Shown here: piece by piece, positions 1 to 6,100 of the stretch | Layout: every line of letters starts with the position of its first letter | Numbering within the stretch: the first letter of the stretch is position 1 | Source: CAYLNG01 sp964497855 | GTDB taxonomy: Bacteria; Verrucomicrobiota; Kiritimatiellia; SS1-B-03-39; UBA6053 | Assembly: GCA_964497855.1 (NCBI GenBank) | Contig: CAZCFM010000152.1 | Coordinates: forward strand, 1-7,766 | Direction of reading: 5' to 3' | Length of the DNA: 7,766 nt | Made by a program: the position numbers and the translations under genes | The notes under the pieces: model-generated | The model's input: only the letters and a program-made list of their open reading frames with translations | What the model was told of the DNA's origin: nothing | The model's database searches: none

Positions 1-89
1 CCTTCGGCATCCCCGCCGGCAGCGGACTCGCCTACTCCGATCCCGAAACCCTGCAGCGCGCCCTGCGGGGCCGGCAGGATATGGGCTGA
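1..89 (+). CDS. C-terminal tail of an unidentified protein (5' end outside window)
   Basis: An open frame enters at the window edge (first full codon at position 3) and stops with TGA at 87-89, giving 28 residues that begin FGIPAGSGLAYSDPETLQRA and end RGRQDMG. Nearly every codon ends in C or G, which is the pattern of a real gene in this GC-rich DNA. The fragment is too short to assign to a family and no motif is recognisable. The next gene starts about 350 bp downstream on the same strand and has its own putative control region, so co-transcription is not indicated. A weak terminator-like inverted repeat overlaps the stop codon. Confidence 0.65.
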   Translation, partial: FGIPAGSGLAYSDPETLQRALRGRQDMG

Positions 90-105
90 TTGGGCAGGCC
101 CATTT
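81..105 (+). terminator. weak terminator-like hairpin at the end of the first gene
   Basis: ATGGGC (81-86) pairs perfectly with GCCCAT (98-103), and TGGGC (91-95) can alternatively pair with GCCCA (98-102). The only U-run is TTT at 103-105, so this is at best a weak intrinsic terminator. Confidence 0.25.
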
Positions 106-147
106 AACGTATTCCCGTCGCCTGCTTTGCGGTTGTGTGCCGAGGTT

Positions 148-231
148 GCCTTGGGTCTGCCGCCCAAGGCGTTGCTTTGGGAATATCGCATCCCGCCCCC
201 TCAGGCGGACCTTGCCGGGTGGGCAGACCCA
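148..231. repeat. nested inverted repeats; possible structured RNA or interspersed repeat element
   Basis: GCCTTGGG (148-155) and CCCAAGGC (163-170) form a perfect 8-bp stem with a 7-nt loop. TGGGTCTGCC (152-161) is also the exact reverse complement of GGCAGACCCA (222-231), a 10-bp match that competes with the first stem. Between them CCGCC (193-197) pairs with GGCGG (204-208). The base order and lack of codon bias argue against a protein. A small RNA, a mRNA leader or a dispersed palindromic repeat are all possible; the sequence alone does not separate these. Confidence 0.45.
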
Positions 232-310
232 GGCTTCCACTGCGCTCCACTCTGGGATGTCTCGTGTTGCCCCGTTGGGGTATTTCTTCGGAATCGACCC
301 ACGGGAACGA

Positions 311-330
311 AATGAAGCAAAATGAAGCGA
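311..330. repeat. tandem 10-bp direct repeat AATGAAGCRA upstream of the PEP-CTERM gene
   Basis: AATGAAGCAA (311-320) is followed directly by AATGAAGCGA (321-330), identical at 9 of 10 positions with a period of about one helical turn. AraC-type activators such as XylR commonly bind direct repeats, so this could be an activator site, but that is inference. Confidence 0.45.
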
Positions 331-342
331 ATTGTTAAATAG

Positions 343-359
343 TTGACTTCACACGTCAA
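343..359. promoter_or_regulatory. candidate operator 1: TTGAC-N7-GTCAA palindrome
   Basis: Perfect 5-bp inverted half-sites TTGAC (343-347) and GTCAA (355-359) flank a 7-bp spacer (ttcacac). The site lies 81 bp before the PEP-CTERM start codon. The same geometry recurs before the sulfatase gene (6860-6876) and, with one mismatch, before the 206-aa gene (3152-3168), which is the main reason to treat it as a regulatory site rather than chance. Confidence 0.5.
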
Positions 360-429
360 GCGCCGTTTCCGGTTTTTGCGTAGGATGCCACAGTGACGTC
401 CCATTGTTCCCAAACCAAATCCAACCCAC

Positions 430-434
430 AGGAG
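430..434 (+). promoter_or_regulatory. Shine-Dalgarno AGGAG deciding the PEP-CTERM start
   Basis: AGGAG at 430-434 stands 6 nt before ATG 441. It favours this start over the in-frame ATG at 393, which would add 16 polar residues before the signal peptide. Confidence 0.8.
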
Positions 435-440
435 TACAAC

Positions 441-1133
441 ATGAAGACATTGCTGAACATCTGCACCCTTGCCGCCCTGCTTGCGGCGGCCGCCGTGAAC
501 GCGGCTCCCATCACCATCGACAACGCCAGTTTTGAATCTCCCGTCACGGCCACCTTCGACTTCACCGTCACCGACTGGTTCGAGGAGAACAAAACCGCCA
601 ACGACGCGCTCGAGTCCGTCCAGAACGAAGCAGCCAATGTAAATCTGCCCTTGACCCCCTTTGGCGTAAACTGGATGAACCTCACCGATGCGGCGGCCAT
701 CTACCAGGAGATCGACACCTTCGTTGCCAACACCGAATACACCTTCAGCGGACTGCTGATCGGCGACCGCAGCAACAAGCTGTTCGGGGCCCTGAATGTG
801 CAGCTCTGGGTGGGAAATGGAACCGGAGCCAACAACACGGCCCTGTCCAGTTTCGCAACCCTTGCGGACTCCGCGACGTTCGACATCACCGAGGTGGCAA
901 CACCCTCCACCCTGGCGATTTCCGATTTCACCCTGAGTGTGGGCACGTCCTTCACTTCCGGCGACTCCGTCTGGCTGCGCTTTTCCTCCACGGATGGTGG
1001 CGGAGTGGCAAATGATTCCCAGGTGTTGTTCGACAACATCAACGTGGTCTCCGCGATTCCCGAACCCGCTTCAATTCTGTTGGTGGGTCTGGCGGGCATT
1101 GCGGGTCTCGCGCTGCGCCGCCGCGCGCGCTGA
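441..1133 (+). CDS. exported PEP-CTERM sorting-domain protein with a jelly-roll-like body
   Basis: A 230-aa secreted protein. Residues 1-21 form a signal peptide (charged MK, then an alanine/leucine-rich core ending VNA). Residues 25-203 are rich in N, T and S with alternating hydrophobic positions. They open with ITIDNASFESP and close with LFDNINV, a pattern typical of galactose-binding-like or jelly-roll extracellular modules; this fold is inferred. Residues 206-230 are a classic PEP-CTERM tail: IPEP at 206-209, a hydrophobic helix about 211-224 and a basic RRRAR end. In known systems an exosortase removes this tail and the protein is delivered to the outer surface or extracellular matrix. 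No exosortase gene lies in the window. The start is fixed by the ribosome binding site at 430-434, and a strong terminator follows 24 bp after the stop, so the gene is probably monocistronic. Its substrate or role is unknown; carbohydrate contact is plausible from the neighbours. Confidence 0.92.
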   Translation: MKTLLNICTLAALLAAAAVNAAPITIDNASFESPVTATFDFTVTDWFEENKTANDALESVQNEAANVNLPLTPFGVNWMNLTDAAAIYQEIDTFVANTEYTFSGLLIGDRSNKLFGALNVQLWVGNGTGANNTALSSFATLADSATFDITEVATPSTLAISDFTLSVGTSFTSGDSVWLRFSSTDGGGVANDSQVLFDNINVVSAIPEPASILLVGLAGIAGLALRRRAR

Positions 1134-1157
1134 ACGCCTGAAAACCGCGATCCCCAG

Positions 1158-1185
1158 GGCTCCCCGGTTTCCGGGGAGCCTTTTT
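1158..1185 (+). terminator. strong intrinsic terminator after the PEP-CTERM gene
   Basis: GGCTCCCCGG (1158-1167) and CCGGGGAGCC (1171-1180) form a perfect 10-bp stem with a TTT loop, followed directly by TTTTT (1181-1185). This separates the PEP-CTERM gene from the regulator gene. Confidence 0.93.
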
Positions 1186-1252
1186 CGTCCCTGTCCCGCC
1201 GCGACTCTTCCCGGGGTTGCGCTTGCGGTGGGTTTCCAAATGTGGTTGAGAG

Positions 1253-1258
1253 AAGGAG
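1253..1258 (+). promoter_or_regulatory. unusually close Shine-Dalgarno for the regulator
   Basis: AAGGAG ends only 2 nt before ATG 1261, shorter than the usual 5-9 nt. No ATG exists at a better distance downstream until 1300, so either 1261 is used inefficiently or translation begins at ATG 1240, which lacks a clear ribosome binding site. Confidence 0.5.
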
Positions 1259-1260
1259 TC

Positions 1261-2433
1261 ATGAACCGTCCGTCGCAGATTTTGTTTGACCTAGATCCCA
1301 TGCATGCCTGGGTGGTCGAAATCTACCGCGCCTTCTGCCGGTCTCCTGACATGGCGGGGCATCCCATCGCGTTGACCACCTACCACAGCTACTCCCTGGT
1401 GTCGGACGCCGAGTGGATGTCTGATCCGGCCCAGTATCCGAAGGGGGTGGTGACCGACCGGAAGGAGGTGTGGCGGCGTTGCCTGCGGGAGGGCATTCCC
1501 AGCGTCCTGCTGAACCATGTGCTTGAGCGGCGGCTGCGTGCCGGGGAATGCGTGGTGCGCAGTGATCACCGCGCGATGGGGGCGCTGGCCGCCGAGGCCT
1601 TGGTGTCGCGGGGCATCGCCCATGTTGGATTCCTGGGATGCAGATCCCCGGAACGTTCGGCCATGGACCTGAAGGAGGAGGGCTTCGACGCGGCGCTGCG
1701 GCGTTTGAATTTCCGGGGGGAACGCCTGACGCTTCCGGTCCTGCCCTACGATCAGCGCTGGCCCACTGCGGACGCCGTCATGCATCTGGCCGAATGGCTC
1801 CGCGCGGCACCGCGCAGTTTGGGCCTGGCGGCCGTGAACATCTTTTTCGCCTGGGGTGCCTGGAACGCGGCCAAACTCGCCAAACGTGTCCTGCCGGACG
1901 ATCTGTTGCTTCTGGCGGTGGGCAATGATCCCGTGTTGCTCGAAATGGCCTCGCCCAGCATTTCCGGCATCCAGGAAAACAGCGCTGCGATCGGCCAGGC
2001 CTGCGCCCGGGAGATGGCGGCGCTGTTGGCGGGGGAAGTTCTTTCCCGCGAAACCCTGGTGCCCCCCAGCATGGTGATCCATCGGCAAAGCACCGCGTAC
2101 ATCCAAAGCGACGATCCGGTGATCCTCCGGGCGCAACAGTACATGCGGGACACGCTCGCGGAAAAACCCTCCGTGGAGGAGATTGCCCGACAGGCCTTCG
2201 TGTCCCGCGCAACCCTGCTGCGCCGCTTCCACGAACAGCTCGGACGCAGCCCTTCGCAGGAACTGGCCCGTTTACGGCTTGAAAAGGCCATCGACCTGAT
2301 TCTCCACAGCCGCGAAGGCTTTGCCGCGATCGCCGACCAGGCCGGCTACGGGTTGCAGTCGGCCCTCAGCCGCGCCATCCGCGAGTCCACCGGGAAAAGT
2401 CCCACGCAGCTGCGACGGGACACCCAGGCCTGA
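1261..2433 (+). CDS. XylR-type regulator: LacI-like sugar-sensing domain plus AraC HTH domain
   Basis: A 390-aa cytoplasmic DNA-binding protein, close to the length of E. coli XylR. Residues about 6-280 resemble the periplasmic-binding/LacI-type sensor: VVRSDHRAMGALAAEALVSRG (98-118, conserved D and G), HVGFLG (121-126), and LAVGNDPVLLEMASPSISGI (218-237), the region that reads 'GNDE...PPLSSV' in relatives. Residues about 284-386 are an AraC-family domain with two helix-turn-helices: SVEEIARQAFVSRATLLRRF (304-323) and a second at about 352-380 ending STGKSPTQLRR. The second HTH has alanine where the family usually has an aromatic residue (LQSALSRAIR). Family members bind a sugar and activate carbohydrate genes; the ligand here is unknown. 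AAGGAG at 1253-1258 lies only 2 nt before ATG 1261, so the in-frame ATG at 1240, adding seven residues, is a possible alternative start. The stop is 9 bp from the convergent stop of the minus-strand gene. Confidence 0.92.
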   Translation: MNRPSQILFDLDPMHAWVVEIYRAFCRSPDMAGHPIALTTYHSYSLVSDAEWMSDPAQYPKGVVTDRKEVWRRCLREGIPSVLLNHVLERRLRAGECVVRSDHRAMGALAAEALVSRGIAHVGFLGCRSPERSAMDLKEEGFDAALRRLNFRGERLTLPVLPYDQRWPTADAVMHLAEWLRAAPRSLGLAAVNIFFAWGAWNAAKLAKRVLPDDLLLLAVGNDPVLLEMASPSISGIQENSAAIGQACAREMAALLAGEVLSRETLVPPSMVIHRQSTAYIQSDDPVILRAQQYMRDTLAEKPSVEEIARQAFVSRATLLRRFHEQLGRSPSQELARLRLEKAIDLILHSREGFAAIADQAGYGLQSALSRAIRESTGKSPTQLRRDTQA

Positions 2434-2442
2434 ACCGCCACC

Positions 2443-3063
2443 TCAGCGGGCCAGGAAGCGCAGGATTGTGCCGTTGCCCTTGGCCTCCACGACCACATCC
2501 GCCTTGTCCTGGACAGGTTTTCCGTCGCGCATGAATTTGCCCAGGTCCTCTTTGCGGACTCTGGCGACATCTTTATCCGTGAAGGTCACCGTGGCCGTAC
2601 TCGATGGCACCACCTCGATGCTGGTTTCGTTGAGGCAATTGTTGGGCCCCTCCAGCGTGAGGGTGGATTCGCCACGCAGCTCCACGGCGATTCGGGCCAG
2701 AAAGCGGGCGCTCAGGTGGCCATCCTCGACCAGGACACGTGACGGACGCATTTCCGTGTTGCCGATGCCGTTGTCGACCAGCGTCAGGGTGCCCCCGGGG
2801 CCGAGGTGAAGTTTTCGTCCGTCCAGCAGAATGGGTTTGCCGCTCGAAATGCCCGCCTCGTACACGTACAGGTCGCTGAGGAACAATCCATTGGCGTCCA
2901 CCCAGGTGGCGGGAGGGGCTTGCACCGACCCTTTGCGGGCGCGGGTGTCCCAGTTCGCCGGGTTGTACAACTCGCCATCCCCGGCCAGGCCAACCCATTC
3001 CACGGTTTGGGCCGGGAGGCGCAGACAGCAACAGAACAGGAGGACGGGAAGGGTTTTTTTCAT
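2443..3063 (-). CDS. secreted beta-rich protein of unknown function, related to non-catalytic surface modules
   Basis: A 206-aa protein with a short signal peptide (MKK, hydrophobic core with three consecutive Cys at 11-13, likely cleavage after LPA at 18). The mature start VEWVGLAGDGELYNPANWDT (21-40) fits the 'W-G-x-G-D-G...N-x-x-NW' opening of many exported beta-strand-repeat proteins in Verrucomicrobia and Planctomycetes. Residues 75-160 alternate hydrophobic and polar residues, as in a beta-solenoid. Residues 135-205 (LTLEGPNNCLNETSIEV, then TVTFTDKDVARV, FMRDGKPV, NGTILRF) recall a non-catalytic domain common at the C-terminus of secreted polysaccharide-active proteins, where it reads roughly 'LTGSPPLNGSTI...VNGQPAV...YGNGSV'. 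That comparison is from memory and is moderate evidence. The gene lies 130 bp downstream of the sulfatase on the same strand and may share its transcript or use its own leader, which holds a candidate operator and a 9-bp inverted repeat. No clear Shine-Dalgarno precedes the ATG. Confidence 0.82.
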   Translation of the reverse strand: MKKTLPVLLFCCCLRLPAQTVEWVGLAGDGELYNPANWDTRARKGSVQAPPATWVDANGLFLSDLYVYEAGISSGKPILLDGRKLHLGPGGTLTLVDNGIGNTEMRPSRVLVEDGHLSARFLARIAVELRGESTLTLEGPNNCLNETSIEVVPSSTATVTFTDKDVARVRKEDLGKFMRDGKPVQDKADVVVEAKGNGTILRFLAR

Positions 3064-3080
3064 AGCTTGGGTCTCGTGGG

Positions 3081-3139
3081 TTGTCCCGCACTGTCTCCGA
3101 AGGACAGGGACAGCGATGTAGAGGATTCTAGCGGGACAA
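3081..3139. repeat. 9-bp inverted repeat in the leader of the 206-aa gene
   Basis: TTGTCCCGC (3081-3089) is the exact reverse complement of GCGGGACAA (3131-3139), 41 bp apart. Between them CTGTC (3091-3095) can pair with GACAG (3103-3107). On the minus strand this lies between the sulfatase stop and the start of the 206-aa gene, so it could be a leader RNA structure, a pair of operator half-sites or a processing point. It has no U-tract and does not look like an intrinsic terminator. Confidence 0.45.
3125..3130 (-). promoter_or_regulatory. possible -10 box TAGAAT for the 206-aa gene
   Basis: On the minus strand TAGAAT matches the TATAAT consensus at 5 of 6 positions and lies about 62 bp before the start codon. 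No good -35 hexamer is found 16-18 bp upstream, so an activator would be needed if it is used. Site 3 (3152-3168) sits just upstream of it. Confidence 0.2.
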
Positions 3140-3151
3140 TCCCATCATGGA

Positions 3152-3168
3152 TTGACGACGGGATTCAA
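3152..3168. promoter_or_regulatory. candidate operator 3: TTGAC-N7-TTCAA, one mismatch from the palindrome
   Basis: TTGAC (3152-3156), seven bases (gacggga), then TTCAA (3164-3168). Nine of ten half-site bases match the perfect copy at 343-359. It is 88 bp before the start of the 206-aa gene. An additional GTCAA at 3185-3189 is spaced 28 bp from the TTGAC, about two helical turns more than the basic 7-bp spacing. Confidence 0.4.
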
Positions 3169-3193
3169 CTTTTTCACTCCCTGCGTCAAGAGT

Positions 3194-6100
3194 TCAGAAC
3201 AGAAGCCGCACCCGCAGAAAAACCCGGTCGGGGACCTGGGCTGCGTCCAGATAGGTTTCCACGAATTCGACGGCGGGGTTCTCGGTGGGGAGGACATTTT
3301 CCTTGAGCAGATCCATTCGCCAGGGGCCGGAGACCAGGTCTTCGCTCCATTCCACTTGGTAGGCCACATCGACGAGGCGGGTGTCGCGCCGATGGTGAAT
3401 GCGGGGACGTCCATTCTGCACGCTGCCCCAGGGAAGGCCGGGGGTGCCCGTGCTGGCGGGGGCGTGGGGAAAAGCCACTCCGGTTGGAATCCCGAAGGCG
3501 TATTTGAAAAGATTGGCGATTCCGTCCCCGTCCGGCATGGCGAGGTCGGCGGCGTCGCCCTCGTTGTCGAGGGTGCCGTACTGCGAGCGCCGCCAGTTCA
3601 GCAGGGAGGAGAGGACCTGGATTTCCCCCTCCACAAACGTGGTCACGCTGCCGTTGTCGGCCTCCAGGCGCAGGCGGAGGGGGCCGGACGCGGAGGGGGT
3701 GAGGCGGGTCTCTGCCGCCGCAGGCGTTTCCATCTGTCCCTCTCCTGCTTGAAGGCTCCAGAGAAGGCCCGGCGCGGGCGGGGTGCCGCCGTTGACGACG
3801 GCGCTCACGTGCAGGGGTTGCCCCGCCACGCCCTCCACGGGAAGGGCGAGGGCGATGTGGGGGCCGGGTGCGGTGGGAGTTGCGGCGGCGGCCTGAATTT
3901 CGGAGAGGCTGAGGGCGCGCGTGTAGATAGCGGCTTCATCCAGTTTCCCGATCCAGGGAGCGCCGCCGTTGGCGAGGTTTTTCCGTTCGCCAAGGCGGAA
4001 CGCGCCGGTGTTGGCCTCGGGCGCGCGGTCCGCGCGGGCCACTTCCTGTCCGTCGAGGAACAACACCACAGCGCCGTCCTCGATGCGGAGGGCGGCGTGG
4101 TGCCAGGTATTAAGTTTCACGTTTCCGCCCTCGGTCACGATTCCCCCGATGAATGAACTCAGCTGGAGGTTCTGGGTCACATTCAGCCAGGTGCGTCCGT
4201 TGGGAAGGGGGCCATCCAGTTGTTGCAGCAGTGCCCGGCCATTTACGCCGGGGGTTAGCTCCAGAAAGAACCAGAGGCTTGCGCTCCACGCGGTGGTTCC
4301 CGGAAAGGGCAGGGCGGCCTGAGTGTCCACCCGGCCCGGCGCGGCGAAGCGCAGCGCGCCGTTCCGGCGGCCCTCCACCCAGGCGGGAGTTCCGGTCACC
4401 TGGCCGTCGTTTTCGCCGGCGGCGTCCTGCGCCGAATCATCGAAGGGATACCACAGCAGCGGAGCCACGGGCGGCGAGGCGGCGGGAAGGCCGACCCGCA
4501 CCTCCAGGCTGGAGCTGTCGACGAATTCGCCGTCGCCGGCGTCGAGGCGCAGGCGGTAGACGCCCGCCCTGTCGAAGCGGATGGACACGGGTAGGGCGTT
4601 GGCGGGTTCAAACAGGACGTTGCCGTTGGGGGGGGCTTCGAGGACTTCCCACGCGAGGGAGACGGTGGGATGGTCGGGGTGCGCGTCGTCGGTCACGCTT
4701 CCCCGCAGGACCAGCCCCATGCCGGCCGGGAGGTCCAGCGGCTGGCCGGGCGCGTCCAGCTGGAGGGAGGGGCCGAGGTTGGGCTGCTCCCCGAAGTCGA
4801 AGTCCTGCGCGGCGACGGATCGCCGCGCGAATCCGGGGCCCTGCCATTCGACATCGAGGACCGCGCCGGCGGCACCGTGCCGGGAAATCAGTTCGAAGGG
4901 GTGGGACCCGGCCTCCAGCTGGAGAGTGCCCGAGGAAATCCACTGCCCGGAGACGCCGTGGTCGGCATCGAGCAGCAGCAGGTCGTGCAAGCGCGCGATC
5001 GCTCCGAGGTCCGTGCGCACGAAGAAGCTGTAGTCGCCGGTTTGCGGGACCTGGAGGGTGCCCCGGAAGTGTTGGGCACCCGGCTGGCCCGCCGGCAGCA
5101 GGATGACGGGGACCGCCGCCAGAAGGCCGGAGCTGTCCGGCGGGGATTGTGGACGGGGCGCCCACGCGAAATCCCCGTGGAACAGGTCCACCCGCGGAGA
5201 GGGATGCCACCCCGCCGGAAGGGCCGGCACTGCCAGGGTGTCGTACACGCGCGCTGTGGTGTGGCTGCGCCGAAGGCGGAGAATGCGGTTCAGGATGTCG
5301 GCCTGGGTGGGCAGACCGGGCTGGCCGGCCCGGTTGTTGCGTTCGCCTGGGTCGGCGAGGGTGTCGAAGAGCTGGAAGGCGGCATTGGCGTTCTGCACGT
5401 TGCTGCGCAGGGCCTTGAATCCGTCCAGGTAGAGGGCCTGCTGGTGGCCGCGGAGGGCGCCGCGGCGATCCGCGGCAAAATCCGTGTAATTGGGGACGTT
5501 GGGGAAGTCCGCGGCCGTGTACTCGGAGTAGACGATGCCCCCGGTCTGCGTGCCGGAGCCGGTGAGATCGGGGAGGAGGGAGACGCCGTCCGAACGGGCG
5601 GGGGGCGGAACGCCGGCGGCCACGGCGAAGGTGGGCAACCAGTCGTGGAACTGGGAGGGATGGGTGCTCACCCGTCCGGCGGGAATGGTGCCGGGCCAGC
5701 GGGCCAGGGTGGGCACGCGCAGGCCGCCTTCGGTCATGTCCCGCTTGATCCCGTCGAAGTTGCCATAGGAGCGGAAGAAACGGGGGTCCTGCGTCAGGGA
5801 GGGAAGGCCGTTATCGCCCACGGCGTTGTGGGGGCCGTTGTCGGAGGTGAAGACGACGAGAGTGTTTTCGTCGAGGCCCTGGTCGGACAGAAACTGGAGA
5901 ATGTCGCCCATGGCGTCGTCGAGTCGGCGGATCATCGTGGCATGGCGTTTGGCGACGGCGGGCCAGGGCGTTTCGGCGGTGGCGCTGTTCTGGTCGTGGT
6001 CCCAGGTGGCGTTGGCGTAATCCGGATGGATCCACTGGTCGATGCTGCCCGTGGCCGTGTTGATCATTTGGCCGGGGGTGCCCAGCCACTGGACGCCGCC

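Larger units (their letters stand above)
90..440. other. non-coding intergenic region with structured repeats and regulatory motifs
   Basis: No convincing gene is present in these 351 bases. Three overlapping short frames near 127-338 are mutually incompatible and lack ribosome binding sites. Positions 140-235 are dense in inverted repeats, and CCCC-GTT-GGGG at 270-280 can form a small hairpin. Positions 311-330 hold a tandem 10-bp repeat, and 343-359 a TTGAC-N7-GTCAA palindrome. A ribosome binding site at 430-434 serves the PEP-CTERM gene. I could not find a convincing sigma-70 promoter: the TTGACT at 343-348 has no -10 box at the correct distance. Confidence 0.6.

Noticed and set aside
127..338. 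Three overlapping short plus-strand frames of 62-67 codons
   Set aside because: They overlap each other in different frames, lack ribosome binding sites and coincide with the hairpin block, so a non-coding repeat is more likely.
343..371. TTGACT as a -35 box of a sigma-70 promoter
   Set aside because: The positions 16-18 bp downstream have no -10-like hexamer; TAGGAT at 381-386 is about 32 bp away. The palindrome explanation is better supported.
937..1239. N-terminal extension of the regulator back to ATG 937
   Set aside because: It would overlap the PEP-CTERM coding region and the terminator in another frame. XylR-like proteins are about 390 aa, matching a start at 1261 or 1240.
1291..2232. 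Minus-strand frame of 313 codons opposite the XylR-like gene
   Set aside because: The plus strand carries a full-length regulator with recognisable domains; the antisense frame shows no motif and no start signal.
2434..2442. A shared bidirectional terminator between the convergent genes
   Set aside because: Only 9 bp separate the stops, and the nearby CCGC/GCGG stem (2435-2449) is 4 bp with no T-run.
4153..5106. Arg/Gly/Pro-rich plus-strand frame of 317 codons
   Set aside because: It lies wholly inside the sulfatase on the opposite strand, and its composition is that of a frame shadow.
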